Positions 27,345 through 36,334 are shown, numbered from the stretch's first letter. The stretch: 64,000 bases of DNA from an uncultured Aquimarina sp. (GCA_947489685.1 CANLEM010000001.1:1-64000); one strand, 5' to 3'. Program-made: numbers and translations. Notes: generated by a model from the sequence alone, not told the origin.

Positions 27345-29987
27345 TTGGGACGAAAAATATCACAGATTACATTAGTGTTGCTTTTGGCAATGGTTGGATT
27401 TGCATGTTCTCGTAAAAAGGACAAATTTGTGAATCGTAACTGGCATGATGTTACTACAAAAAACAACACTTTATATAATGGTCGGGTAGCCTATGACAAG
27501 GGTCAACAAGAACTTATAGATTCGTATAACGATAACTTTTGGGAAGTACTTCCTGTAGAAAGGATGATTGTTAGTGAGGATGTAAGACTGCCTAGCGAAG
27601 TACTTAATCAAAATTTTGATAAAGCCGAAGAAAAAGCAGTAAAAGCTATCCAAAAACATAGTATGCTTATCGATGGAAAAGAGCGAAACCCCAAAATCGA
27701 TGAAGCGTTTTTATTGCTTGGTAAATCAAGATATTTTGAGCAACGTTTTATTCCGGCATTAGAGGCTTTTAATTACATCCTTTATAAATACCCAACGAGT
27801 AATACAATCAATCATGCCAAAGTATGGCGGGCCAAGACTAATCTAAGATTGGATTATAATGAGAAAGCCATTGAGGACTTAAATAGAATGATTGAGCAGG
27901 AGTATATGAAACCACAAGATTATGCAGATGCATTGTCGATGGTTGCACAGGCATATATAAACCTTGAACAAAAAGACTCTGCAATATCATATATTAATAA
28001 GGCGGCAATTCATACCAAAAAATTTGAAGAAAAAGGACGTTACTTCTATATCAAAGGGCAATTACTAAATCAACTAAATTATAAAGATAGTGCGAACTAT
28101 GCTTTTGATCAGGTTATCGATCTTAATCGTCGAACACCGAGGCGTTATTTGATGAATGCTTATATGGCCAAAGCAAGAAACTTTGATTACGAAACCGGAA
28201 ATAGAGAAGAGTTTTTGGAGTTACTTACCGATCTTGAGGAAAATAGAGAAAACCGACCCTTCTTGGATAAAATATATAATCAAAAAGCAGTATATTTTAT
28301 AACACTGGATTCTATCGATTTGGCGGTACAATATTATAATAAATCATTGCGTACAAATTCTCCCGACAAATACTTAGAATCTCTTAATTATTATACCTTG
28401 GGAGATGTCAATTTTGATCGAAAAGAATATGCAACTTCTGGTAAATATTACGATAGTACTTTGCAACGTATGATAGTAGACTCTAAAAGATACAGAGTTC
28501 TTAAAAAGAAACGCGATAATCTTGATGACGTAATTTTATATGAAGGTGTAGCAAAAACCAATGATAGTATTCTAAATGTTGTAGCAATGTCACCAGCAGA
28601 AAGAATAGCCTATTACTCAGAATATACAGAACGCATAAAGGCCGAAGCCGTTGCTGCCGAGAAGTTAGCCGAGGTAGAACGAATCAAAAGTCAATTGCCA
28701 GTAGAGCAAAGGTTTCAGCAACCGGCAACTGGATTAGGAGCAAACTCTATAAGTGGCCCAAGTGCCGGAGATAAATTTTATTTCTATAACCAAACCACAG
28801 TAGCTTACGGAAAAACAGCTTTTAAAAGAACTTTTGGAAATAGAGAGCTGCAAGATAACTGGAGAGTTTCTAGCATCTCTAACCCAGGAGCTGTTTCTAG
28901 CGAAGTACCGGAGCAAAAAGAAGAATATTCTATTGATACCGACCCTACATTTGATCCGCAAACCTATATTGCTCAGTTACCAACTGAAGAAAGTACACTG
29001 GATAGCTTAAAAACGGATCGCAATTTTGCCTATTATCAATTAGGGGTAATTTATAAAGAAAAATTTCAGGAGTATGAATTGGCGATAGATAAATTTGAAA
29101 ACCTACTTCAAAATAATCCCGAAAAACGTTTGATCATTCCTTCAAAATACAATTTGTATAAAATCTATTTGACTCAAGGCAATGTCACCAAATCTAATGC
29201 GCTAAAACAAGATATTATTAATAACCATGGAGAATCCAGGTATGCCAAAATTCTTCAAAACCCAGATGATGCTTTAGAGAGTGATAAGAATAGCCCAGAG
29301 GCTATGTATAATAAACTATATAAAGATTTTCAAAATCAAAAATATGCTGAGGTCATAAAGCAAAGTGATGAATTGATTACAAAGTTTGGAGGAGATGATA
29401 ATTTTTTACCTAAGTTCGAGTTGCTCAAAGCACAAGCAATAGGTCGTTACAGAGGTTTTGAAGCTTATAAAGAAGCACTAAATTATGTGTCGCTTAATTA
29501 TCCGCAGAGCCCAGAAGGTAAAAAGGCTCAGATTATGTATCGTATTACAATTCCGCAGATAGAAAATGATATATTTATAAATGACTTAGATGATGGTAAA
29601 AATCACAAACTTATTTATGTGTTTTCTACACTAGGGAACAATCAGGCAGTTGGATTAAAAGAAGATTTAGAACAAATTATCAAAGAACTTAAATATGATA
29701 AGATGAAAGTTTCTTTGGATGTATATAATAAAGATCAACAATTTGTAGTTGTACATACACGTAGAAGCCGATCAGAAGCAGAAGGATTAGCAGAGTTATT
29801 AGCATTGGGTAGAACCGAGGATACTCGTGGTGTAGACTTAACAAAATGGAATAGAAGAAAGAAGTATTATAGAAAAATTGATGGAGACTACTTTACAGTG
29901 GCATCCGCCAATTACAGAATAATTCAGATTCATAAAAATCTGGAGGATTATGATAAAGAATATGTTATAGAAGAAGAAACAGAGTAA
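27345..29987 (+). CDS. sprE: T9SS-associated lipoprotein PorW/SprE, TPR-rich
   Basis: An 880-residue lipoprotein with a signal peptide and lipobox GFAC (Cys 21). Many TPR-like helical repeats follow (for example FLLLGKSRYFEQRFIPALEAFNYILYKYP, residues about 121-150). The conserved start NRNWHDVTTKNNTLYNG supports SprE/PorW. This periplasmic or outer-membrane component is needed for type IX secretion and gliding in Flavobacterium and Porphyromonas. Two T9SS substrates in this window fit. The TTG at 27345 is chosen because it gives a normal signal peptide; the next ATG falls inside the hydrophobic core. The bactofilin gene follows after 28 bp. Confidence 0.9.
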   Translation: MGRKISQITLVLLLAMVGFACSRKKDKFVNRNWHDVTTKNNTLYNGRVAYDKGQQELIDSYNDNFWEVLPVERMIVSEDVRLPSEVLNQNFDKAEEKAVKAIQKHSMLIDGKERNPKIDEAFLLLGKSRYFEQRFIPALEAFNYILYKYPTSNTINHAKVWRAKTNLRLDYNEKAIEDLNRMIEQEYMKPQDYADALSMVAQAYINLEQKDSAISYINKAAIHTKKFEEKGRYFYIKGQLLNQLNYKDSANYAFDQVIDLNRRTPRRYLMNAYMAKARNFDYETGNREEFLELLTDLEENRENRPFLDKIYNQKAVYFITLDSIDLAVQYYNKSLRTNSPDKYLESLNYYTLGDVNFDRKEYATSGKYYDSTLQRMIVDSKRYRVLKKKRDNLDDVILYEGVAKTNDSILNVVAMSPAERIAYYSEYTERIKAEAVAAEKLAEVERIKSQLPVEQRFQQPATGLGANSISGPSAGDKFYFYNQTTVAYGKTAFKRTFGNRELQDNWRVSSISNPGAVSSEVPEQKEEYSIDTDPTFDPQTYIAQLPTEESTLDSLKTDRNFAYYQLGVIYKEKFQEYELAIDKFENLLQNNPEKRLIIPSKYNLYKIYLTQGNVTKSNALKQDIINNHGESRYAKILQNPDDALESDKNSPEAMYNKLYKDFQNQKYAEVIKQSDELITKFGGDDNFLPKFELLKAQAIGRYRGFEAYKEALNYVSLNYPQSPEGKKAQIMYRITIPQIENDIFINDLDDGKNHKLIYVFSTLGNNQAVGLKEDLEQIIKELKYDKMKVSLDVYNKDQQFVVVHTRRSRSEAEGLAELLALGRTEDTRGVDLTKWNRRKKYYRKIDGDYFTVASANYRIIQIHKNLEDYDKEYVIEEETE

Positions 29988-30015
29988 TAATTTAATTCCC
30001 CCTTAATCATTAATT

Positions 30016-30465
30016 ATGTTTTCAGACAATAAAAAAGGAAGAGACCAAGGTAATATGACCGACTTCTCTCGTAATCAAAACAAAATCTCAGAAGGAACCA
30101 AAATTGTTGGTGATATTGTTTCTGAAGGAGGTTTTAGAATCGAAGGCACCATCGAAGGAACATTTAAAACTACAGGTAAAGTAGTTGTTGGAAAATCTGG
30201 CTTTATACAGGGCACATTAGAATGTTCTGATGCCGATTTTGAAGGTAAATTTTCAGGAAACCTTGTGGTTTCGAATACACTTTCTTTAAAACCTACAGCA
30301 CATATTGAAGGAGAGGTTTCTGTTGGTAAGTTAGCAGTAGAACCTGGAGCAAACTTTAATGCTTCTTGTTCAATGAAAGGCGGTGTAAAATCATTGAGTA
30401 AACCAACAGGAAGTGAGCCAAAACCAACACAACCAGCACAACAAGGGCAAGGGAAATCAGCTTAG
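30016..30465 (+). CDS. Bactofilin family polymer-forming protein
   Basis: A 149-residue protein with a central right-handed beta-helix made of short repeats (GTKIVGDIVSEGGFRIEGTIEGTF, about residues 28-51, through SVGKLAVEPGANF) and disordered ends rich in Gln, Pro and Ser. Bactofilins polymerise without nucleotide into cytoskeletal filaments that organise envelope synthesis. It follows sprE by 28 bp. Its last 53 nt are also read in another frame as the start of atpZ, so the C-terminal tail is constrained by two coding frames. Confidence 0.92.
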   Translation: MFSDNKKGRDQGNMTDFSRNQNKISEGTKIVGDIVSEGGFRIEGTIEGTFKTTGKVVVGKSGFIQGTLECSDADFEGKFSGNLVVSNTLSLKPTAHIEGEVSVGKLAVEPGANFNASCSMKGGVKSLSKPTGSEPKPTQPAQQGQGKSA

Positions 30466-30664
30466 AAAATATGCTGCTCTTTCTGGGATAGCTTTCCAAA
30501 TGGGAGCTACTATCTTTATTTGTGCCTATATCGGAAAAAAACTTGATTCGTATTACCAATTAGAAAAACGGTGGTTTACCATGGGGTTTGTACTTTTTGG
30601 AGTTACCGCTTCTATATATGTAGTTATTAAACAATTAAACCGTATCAATAAATCCGATAATTAA
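30413..30664 (+). CDS. atpZ: AtpZ/AtpI family F0F1 ATP synthase assembly protein
   Basis: An 83-residue protein with two transmembrane helices (about 20-40 and 52-72), beginning with a Gln/Asn/Lys-rich leader and then LRKYAALSGIAFQMGATIFI, typical of flavobacterial AtpZ. Such proteins help assemble the c-ring or carry Mg/Ca next to ATP synthase genes. The start is a GTG at 30413 within the bactofilin gene; the only later in-frame ATG is inside the first helix. The atp genes follow downstream. Confidence 0.8.
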   Translation: MSQNQHNQHNKGKGNQLRKYAALSGIAFQMGATIFICAYIGKKLDSYYQLEKRWFTMGFVLFGVTASIYVVIKQLNRINKSDN

Positions 30665-30706
30665 TTAGGGGATTATAGCACATACGTTACCAAGTAAAAA
30701 GTACTA

Positions 30707-31087
30707 ATGCTTAAGGATTTATTTCTTTTTTTGTTCATCTTCGCTATAATTATAATTGGCGGATATTGTATTCATGTCTGGCTTTTAAATACCTTTTCTT
30801 GGGACGGTAACATGAAAGTAATACATCTCTCTTATATTTTTAATGGGGTATTTACACTCTTATTTACTTCAGGAATTGTTTTGGTAAGTAAAAAATTTAA
30901 GGACCAGGTTGGTTTTATTTTTATGGCAGGCAGTTTGTTTAAAATTGGAGTCTTCATTGCCATAACAAAATTGAATAATTTGGAAATCGATAAAAATGTC
31001 TTTCTTGATTTTTTTGTGGCCTATCTAATTTGTTTGATCCTAGAGGTTTATTATGTGTCACGAATTTTGAATTCTGCAAAGTACTGA
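30707..31087 (+). CDS. Small membrane protein of the atp locus (DUF6168-like)
   Basis: A 126-residue protein with four hydrophobic helices and few charged residues (LFLFLFIFAIIIIGGYCI near the start, SRILNSAKY at the end). It resembles DUF6168, found before atpB in flavobacteria, and takes the position of AtpI in other bacteria. A role in F0 assembly is inferred from place alone. It lies 42 bp after atpZ and 119 bp before atpB, with an internal promoter in that gap. Confidence 0.7.
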   Translation: MLKDLFLFLFIFAIIIIGGYCIHVWLLNTFSWDGNMKVIHLSYIFNGVFTLLFTSGIVLVSKKFKDQVGFIFMAGSLFKIGVFIAITKLNNLEIDKNVFLDFFVAYLICLILEVYYVSRILNSAKY

Positions 31088-31141
31088 TTTACAGCAATTT
31101 AAAATCCATTAAATAATCTCGAACTTATTTAACCAAAATAG

Positions 31142-31172
31142 TTTAAGAATCTAACTTAATTATGTACATTTG
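31142..31172 (+). promoter_or_regulatory. Promoter before atpB
   Basis: TACATTTG at 31165-31172 is a perfect -7 box; TTTA at 31142-31145 is a near -33 element with 19-bp spacing. The atpB ATG is 34 nt downstream of the -7 box. This suggests the structural atp genes can be transcribed apart from the bactofilin/atpZ part. Confidence 0.5.
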
Positions 31173-31206
31173 CACCGAAATTTAGGAACCGAAATTTTCC
31201 GTAAAA

Positions 31207-32274
31207 ATGCAAAAACGTACTGTAGTTAAAATTTTATTGATTTTTACACTGGTTTTTACCACTTCAAATCTATTCGCAAAAGAAACTGAGAAAGAAGGAA
31301 AAGGAGACTTAAAGACGGAGATAAAGGAATTTATCGACCATCACCTTCAAGATTCTCACGATTTTACATTATTTTCTGATAAAGAAACAGGAAAACATTA
31401 TGGATTTCCTTTACCTGTAATCCTTTGGGATAATGGGTTAAAAGTCTTTTCATCTTCTAAATTTCATCATGGTGAAACAGTTGCCGAAGTTGATGGTAAC
31501 TATTACAAGCTTTATCACAGTAAGATATACAAGACTGATGCCGAAGGAACAATCAATTATGATGAAGAGCATCATGCTACTAATGCCAAGCCATTAAATT
31601 TTTCGATAACCAAAAATGTAGTAAGTATGCTATTAATTGGTTTGTTGATGTTTTTCATGTTTAGAGGTCTTGCTAAGTCTTATAAAAAGAATAACGGTAT
31701 CCCAACAGGTATGGGGCGTTTCTTAGAGCCACTTGTGATTTTTGTAAGAGATGAAATTGCTATTCCAAATATTGGCGAAAAGAAATACAAAAAATACATG
31801 AGCTTTTTGCTTACTACCTTTTTCTTTATATGGTTTTTGAACCTTTTAGGAATGACCCCACTTGCGGTTAATGTTACAGGTAATATTGCAGTAACATTTG
31901 GGTTGGCATTGCTTACATTTTTGATTACAAATTTGACTGCCAATAAAAACTATTGGGGCCACATATTTTGGATGCCAGGTGTGCCTACATTTATGAAAAT
32001 TGTTTTAGCACCTATAGAATTATTAGGGGTGTTTATTAAACCATTTTCATTAATGATTCGTTTGTACGCAAATATGACTGCAGGTCACGTAGTGATCATG
32101 AGTATCATTGGTATGATGTTCTTGTTCAAAAGTTGGATCGGTAGTCCTTTATCATTTGGTTTATCATTTGCACTATCAATATTAGAGTTGTTGGTAGCTG
32201 CATTACAAGCATATATATTTACGATGTTGTCTGCACTTTATTTTGGTTCGGCCAATGAGGAGGCACATCACTAA
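31207..32274 (+). CDS. atpB: F0F1 ATP synthase subunit a
   Basis: A 355-residue subunit a. It has a cleavable-looking signal peptide (1-24) and a long His-rich extracytoplasmic N-terminal region, a Bacteroidota trait, before the five or six membrane helices. The essential proton-channel arginine is R285 in SLMIRLYANMTAGH. GFPLPVILWDNG in the N-terminal part is also typical of the phylum. It forms the two half-channels beside the c-ring in the inner membrane. The atpE gene follows after 34 bp. Confidence 0.97.
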   Translation: MQKRTVVKILLIFTLVFTTSNLFAKETEKEGKGDLKTEIKEFIDHHLQDSHDFTLFSDKETGKHYGFPLPVILWDNGLKVFSSSKFHHGETVAEVDGNYYKLYHSKIYKTDAEGTINYDEEHHATNAKPLNFSITKNVVSMLLIGLLMFFMFRGLAKSYKKNNGIPTGMGRFLEPLVIFVRDEIAIPNIGEKKYKKYMSFLLTTFFFIWFLNLLGMTPLAVNVTGNIAVTFGLALLTFLITNLTANKNYWGHIFWMPGVPTFMKIVLAPIELLGVFIKPFSLMIRLYANMTAGHVVIMSIIGMMFLFKSWIGSPLSFGLSFALSILELLVAALQAYIFTMLSALYFGSANEEAHH

Positions 32275-32308
32275 ACGTTAATTGTTTAATTTTTTTTAAT
32301 TCTTTACT

Positions 32309-32500
32309 ATGGAAGGTTTAAATTATGTAGGAGCTGGTTTGATTGTTATCGGTGCTGGTTTAGGTATTGGTAGAATCGGTGGACAGGCGATGGAAGCTAT
32401 TGCTCGTCAGCCAGAAGCTTCAGGAAAAATCCAAACTGCTATGCTTATTGCAGCAGCACTTATTGAAGGTATTGGATTTGCTGCTTTATTTGCAGCTTAA
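32309..32500 (+). CDS. atpE: F0F1 ATP synthase subunit c
   Basis: A 63-residue two-helix proteolipid, short for the family but normal in Bacteroidota. Helix 1 carries the Gly-rich GAGLGIGRIGG packing motif, the polar loop is ARQPE, and helix 2 holds the ion-binding carboxylate E53 in LIEGIGF. The residue after the Glu is Gly rather than Ser/Thr, which argues for protons rather than sodium. It is present in about 10-15 copies per enzyme. A 15-bp hairpin lies directly after the stop codon. Confidence 0.97.
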   Translation: MEGLNYVGAGLIVIGAGLGIGRIGGQAMEAIARQPEASGKIQTAMLIAAALIEGIGFAALFAA

Positions 32501-32506
32501 TTTACA

Positions 32507-32541
32507 AACAACAGCTATAACGGTTGGTTATAGCTGTTGTT
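32507..32541 (+). other. 15-bp intercistronic hairpin between atpE and atpF
   Basis: AACAACAGCTATAAC (32507-32521) pairs perfectly with the arm at 32527-32541 around a 5-nt loop, starting 6 nt after the atpE stop. Only a weak T-rich stretch follows. It may be a partial terminator or a 3' stabiliser. Confidence 0.75.
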
Positions 32542-32584
32542 CTAGATTTTAAAATTAGACACTAAAAGAATAATATAATTACTA

Positions 32585-33085
32585 ATGGATAAGTTAATAA
32601 ATGATTTTTCGTTTGGTCTGTTTTTCTGGCAGATACTTTTGTTTGTAGGATTGCTATTATTGCTAAGAAAATTTGCTTGGAAACCTATTCTTGAGGCGGT
32701 AAATAATCGTGAAGAAGGAATTAAGAATGCATTAGAATCTGCAGAAGCGGCAAGAAAAGAAATGCAAAACCTTCAGGCGGATAATGAGCGTATTTTAAAT
32801 GAAGCTAGGGCAGAGCGTGATGGAATGTTAAAAGAAGCAAGACAGCTTAAAGAAAATATGATCGCTGACGCTAAGAACGAAGCGCAGGCAGAAGCCGATA
32901 AAATCGTTGCTCAGGCTCAGGCTACTATAGCAAGCGAGAAAAAAGCTGCAATTGCAGATCTAAAAAATCAGGTGGCAGGACTATCTGTAGAGATCGCAGA
33001 AAAAGTAGTAAGAAAAGAATTATCTAGCAAAGACAAGCAATTAGAATTGGTGGAGTCTATGTTAGGAGATGTTACTTTAAACTAA
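32585..33085 (+). CDS. atpF: F0F1 ATP synthase subunit b
   Basis: A 166-residue subunit b. It has one N-terminal membrane helix (about 8-27, FGLFFWQILLFVGLLLLLRK) followed by a long charged, Ala/Glu/Lys-rich coiled coil. It dimerises and forms the peripheral stalk linking subunit a to the delta subunit. The WKPILEAVNNREEGIKNALESAE segment is typical. It starts 43 bp after the atpE hairpin and is followed by atpH after 7 bp. Confidence 0.96.
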   Translation: MDKLINDFSFGLFFWQILLFVGLLLLLRKFAWKPILEAVNNREEGIKNALESAEAARKEMQNLQADNERILNEARAERDGMLKEARQLKENMIADAKNEAQAEADKIVAQAQATIASEKKAAIADLKNQVAGLSVEIAEKVVRKELSSKDKQLELVESMLGDVTLN

Positions 33086-33092
33086 TCATAAC

Positions 33093-33620
33093 ATGAGTAG
33101 AGCAGCAATACGTTATGCAAAGGCAGTTTTGAGTTTAGCTCAGGATAAAAAAGCCACTTCAGCTATTCAGAAGGATATGCAAAGCATTATCGCTACTGTT
33201 GAGGAAAGCGCAGAGCTAAAAATGGTATTAAATAGCCCTTTGATCAAAAGCGAAGTGAAGCTAGCTTCTCTACGTGAGATTTTTAAGAGCACAGAAGAGA
33301 TCACACAAAAATTGTTCGAGACTTTGGTGCAGAACAAAAGAGTGGATTTATTAGCTAATGTAGCTAAGCAATATATCGTTTTATTTGATCAATTAAATAA
33401 TACGCAAGTAGCAAAAGTGACTACTGCAGTACCATTGGATAAAGCATTAAGCGAAAAAGTATTAGCAAAAGTTAAAGAGCTTACGGGTAATGAGGCTACT
33501 ATAGAAAATGTAATCGATGAGAGTATTATCGGTGGATTTATTCTTAGAGTAGGTGATTTGCAATATAATGCTAGTATAGCTAACAAGCTTACTAATTTAA
33601 AAAGAGAATTAAGTAATTAA
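33093..33620 (+). CDS. atpH: F0F1 ATP synthase subunit delta
   Basis: A 175-residue OSCP/delta subunit. It starts with the typical AIRYAKAVLSLA and ends with the conserved IIGGFILRVGDLQYNASIANKL. It caps the alpha3beta3 head and joins it to the peripheral stalk. It lies 7 bp after atpF and 57 bp before atpA; the latter gap contains an 8-bp hairpin. Confidence 0.95.
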   Translation: MSRAAIRYAKAVLSLAQDKKATSAIQKDMQSIIATVEESAELKMVLNSPLIKSEVKLASLREIFKSTEEITQKLFETLVQNKRVDLLANVAKQYIVLFDQLNNTQVAKVTTAVPLDKALSEKVLAKVKELTGNEATIENVIDESIIGGFILRVGDLQYNASIANKLTNLKRELSN

Positions 33621-33638
33621 TATAAATTAATAATAAGG

Positions 33639-33660
33639 GAATGAGAATTATATCTCATTC
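33639..33660 (+). other. Intercistronic hairpin between atpH and atpA
   Basis: GAATGAGA (33639-33646) pairs with TCTCATTC (33653-33660) around a 6-nt loop, 17 nt before the atpA ATG. There is no proper T run. Confidence 0.55.
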
Positions 33661-33677
33661 TTCTAAATTACTATAAA

Positions 33678-35258
33678 ATGGCAGAAGTGAATCCTGCTGA
33701 AGTATCAGCAATATTAAAACAACAATTATCTGGATTTGAAGCATCGGCTTCATTAGAAGAGGTAGGGACAGTATTACAGGTAGGTGATGGTATCGCACGT
33801 GTATATGGATTGTCTAATGCTCAATACGGAGAATTAGTACAGTTCGAATCTGGTTTAGAAGGTATCGTACTTAACCTTGAAGAAGATAATGTTGGGGTAG
33901 TACTTTTAGGTTCTTCTACAGAAGTTAAAGAAGGTGCTACTGTAAAACGTACACAGCGTATTGCCTCTATTAATGTTGGAGAAGGAATCGTAGGTCGTGT
34001 TGTGGACACTCTAGGTAATCCAATCGATGGTAAAGGACCTATCGAAGGTGAAACTTTTGAAATGCCATTAGAGCGTAAAGCTCCTGGTGTAGTTTTCCGT
34101 CAGCCGGTAAACGAACCACTTCAAACAGGGATCAAGTCTATTGATGCAATGGTACCAATCGGGCGAGGACAACGTGAATTAGTGATCGGTGACCGTCAAA
34201 CTGGTAAGACAACAGTTTGTATCGATACGATCCTTAATCAAAAAGAATTTTATGATGCTGGTGAGCCAGTATACTGTATATATGTAGCCATTGGGCAAAA
34301 AGCATCTACAGTAGCACTGATCGCTAAAGTATTAGAAGATAAAGGTGCGATGGCATATACTACTATCGTAGCTGCCAATGCTTCGGATCCTGCTCCAATG
34401 CAGGTATATGCTCCATTTGCTGGTGCAGCGATTGGTGAGTATTTCCGTGATACTGGTCGTCCTGCTTTAATCATTTATGATGATTTATCTAAGCAAGCAG
34501 TTGCCTACCGTGAGGTATCATTATTATTACGTCGTCCACCAGGTCGTGAGGCGTACCCTGGTGATGTATTCTATCTTCACTCTAGACTATTAGAGCGTTC
34601 GGCAAAAGTAATTGCTGATGATAGTATTGCAAAAGATATGAATGACCTTCCTGATTCTTTAAAAGATAAAGTAAAAGGAGGAGGTTCGTTAACTGCATTA
34701 CCTATTATCGAAACACAGGCAGGTGATGTTTCGGCATATATCCCAACCAACGTAATCTCGATTACTGATGGTCAGATATTCTTAACTTCAGATTTGTTTA
34801 ACTCTGGTGTACGTCCGGCGATTAACGTAGGTATCTCTGTATCGCGTGTAGGTGGATCGGCTCAGATTAAATCAATGAAAAAAGTTGCAGGTACGTTAAA
34901 ACTTGATCAAGCGCAGTTCCGTGAATTAGAGGCATTTGCCAAATTTGGTTCTGATCTTGATGCGGCTACTTTAAATGTAATCGAAAAAGGAAAGCGTAAC
35001 GTAGAGATCCTTAAACAAGCACAAAATGACCCATATACTGTAGAAGATCAAATTGCGATCATCTATGCGGGTTCTAAAAACTTGTTAAGAGATGTTCCAG
35101 TAAATAAAATTAAAGAATTTGAAAGTGATTATATAGAGTATCTTAATGCAAAGCATAGAGATATTTTGGACACTTTGAAAGCAGGAAAACTTACTGATGA
35201 AGTTACTGATGTATTGATGTCAGCATGTAAGGAGATCTCTGCTAAATATAAAAATTAG
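33678..35258 (+). CDS. atpA: F0F1 ATP synthase subunit alpha
   Basis: A 526-residue subunit of normal length. The Walker A/P-loop is GDRQTGKT (171-178), the Walker B-like region is [12 protein letters not shown], and the ATPase alpha/beta signature [17 protein letters not shown] carries the arginine that reaches the neighbouring catalytic site. It forms the non-catalytic part of the cytoplasmic head. The beta subunit gene is not in this window. The stop codon TAG lies inside the left arm of a long-range inverted repeat that extends to just before atpG. Confidence 0.98.
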   Translation: MAEVNPAEVSAILKQQLSGFEASASLEEVGTVLQVGDGIARVYGLSNAQYGELVQFESGLEGIVLNLEEDNVGVVLLGSSTEVKEGATVKRTQRIASINVGEGIVGRVVDTLGNPIDGKGPIEGETFEMPLERKAPGVVFRQPVNEPLQTGIKSIDAMVPIGRGQRELVIGDRQTGKTTVCIDTILNQKEFYDAGEPVYCIYVAIGQKASTVALIAKVLEDKGAMAYTTIVAANASDPAPMQVYAPFAGAAIGEYFRDTGRPALIIYDDLSKQAVAYREVSLLLRRPPGREAYPGDVFYLHSRLLERSAKVIADDSIAKDMNDLPDSLKDKVKGGGSLTALPIIETQAGDVSAYIPTNVISITDGQIFLTSDLFNSGVRPAINVGISVSRVGGSAQIKSMKKVAGTLKLDQAQFRELEAFAKFGSDLDAATLNVIEKGKRNVEILKQAQNDPYTVEDQIAIIYAGSKNLLRDVPVNKIKEFESDYIEYLNAKHRDILDTLKAGKLTDEVTDVLMSACKEISAKYKN

Positions 35259-35374
35259 TATTGAGTATAGCGTAATGAGATCATGGATTTCATTACGCTG
35301 TACTTCATTAAGTATAATTTATAAAAGTATTGATTTAGAAGACCTAGGTGTTAACTACTCAATACTCAATACTA
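35256..35374 (+). other. Branched intercistronic RNA element between atpA and atpG
   Basis: Outer arms TAGTATTGAGT (35256-35266, beginning with the atpA stop codon) and ACTCAATACTA (35364-35374) are perfectly complementary over 11 bp and end 7 nt before the atpG ATG. Between them AGCGTAATGA (35269-35278) pairs with TCATTACGCT (35290-35299). No T run follows, so this is not a simple terminator. Confidence 0.6.
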
Positions 35375-35381
35375 AAAAACA

Positions 35382-36245
35382 ATGGCAAATTTAAAAGAGT
35401 TACGTAGTAGAATTACCTCAGTGTCTTCAACGATGCAAATTACCAGTGCCATGAAAATGGTATCGGCTGCAAAGTTGAATAAGGCGCAGATGGCAATTAC
35501 TGCAATGCGTCCATATGCAGATAAACTAACTGAGTTATTACAGAGCTTGAGTGCCTCTCTAGAAGGAGATAGCGCTAGTGTTTATGCAGAGCAACGCGAA
35601 GTAAATAAAGTATTGGTTGTAGCGATTGCTTCTAATCGTGGTTTGGCTGGTGCTTTTAATTCTAATATCATCAAAGGTGTAAGAAATTTGTATGATGGTG
35701 TTTATGCCGGAAAACAAGTTGACTTTGTTACTATTGGTAAAAAAGTTAATGATGTAGTTTCTAAAACACATACTGTTATTGCAAATAAAAGCGAAGTATT
35801 TGATGATCTTACCTTTGCTAATGTTGCAGATATCGCCGAAGAGTTAATGGAGGTCTTTACGAACGGTTCGTATGATAAAATCGTTGTGGTATATAACAAA
35901 TTTAAGAATGCAGCTACGCAAGAGGTTACTACAGAACAATTTTTGCCAATTGTACCTATAGAAAACGCAGCTTCTTCTTCTAATGTAGATTATATTTTTG
36001 AACCTTCTAAAGAAGAGATTGTAGAACAATTGATTCCAAAATCTCTAAAAACACAATTGTATAAAGCATTACGTGATTCATTTGCTTCAGAGCATGGTGC
36101 ACGTATGACCGCAATGCATAAGGCTACAGATAATGCTACAGAACTAAGAGATGCACTTAAATTATCTTATAACAAAGCAAGACAAGCTGCAATTACCAAT
36201 GAAATCCTTGAGATCGTTGGTGGTGCCGAAGCTTTAAATAATTAA
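35382..36245 (+). CDS. atpG: F0F1 ATP synthase subunit gamma
   Basis: A 287-residue gamma subunit. The N-terminal coiled-coil helix reads LKELRSRITSVSSTMQITSAMKMVSAAKL, and the C-terminal helix is ALKLSYNKARQAAITNEILEIVGGAEAL; together they form the rotating central shaft. The middle is a Rossmann-like domain (VLVVAIASNRGLAGAFNSN). It is the last gene of this atp operon and is followed by a strong terminator. The beta and epsilon genes, which complete F1, must be elsewhere. Confidence 0.97.
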   Translation: MANLKELRSRITSVSSTMQITSAMKMVSAAKLNKAQMAITAMRPYADKLTELLQSLSASLEGDSASVYAEQREVNKVLVVAIASNRGLAGAFNSNIIKGVRNLYDGVYAGKQVDFVTIGKKVNDVVSKTHTVIANKSEVFDDLTFANVADIAEELMEVFTNGSYDKIVVVYNKFKNAATQEVTTEQFLPIVPIENAASSSNVDYIFEPSKEEIVEQLIPKSLKTQLYKALRDSFASEHGARMTAMHKATDNATELRDALKLSYNKARQAAITNEILEIVGGAEALNN

Positions 36246-36267
36246 AGAATTTTTTCTTGAAATATAT

Positions 36268-36303
36268 AAGCCTCATAAGTTTTCTTATGAGGCTTTTTCT
36301 TTT
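36268..36303 (+). terminator. Rho-independent terminator of the atp operon
   Basis: AAGCCTCATAAG (36268-36279) pairs perfectly with CTTATGAGGCTT (36284-36295) around a TTTT loop, followed by a T-rich tail. Confidence 0.9.
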
Positions 36304-36334
36304 GTAATTAGATCTCTGATAATTACTTTGTTTC

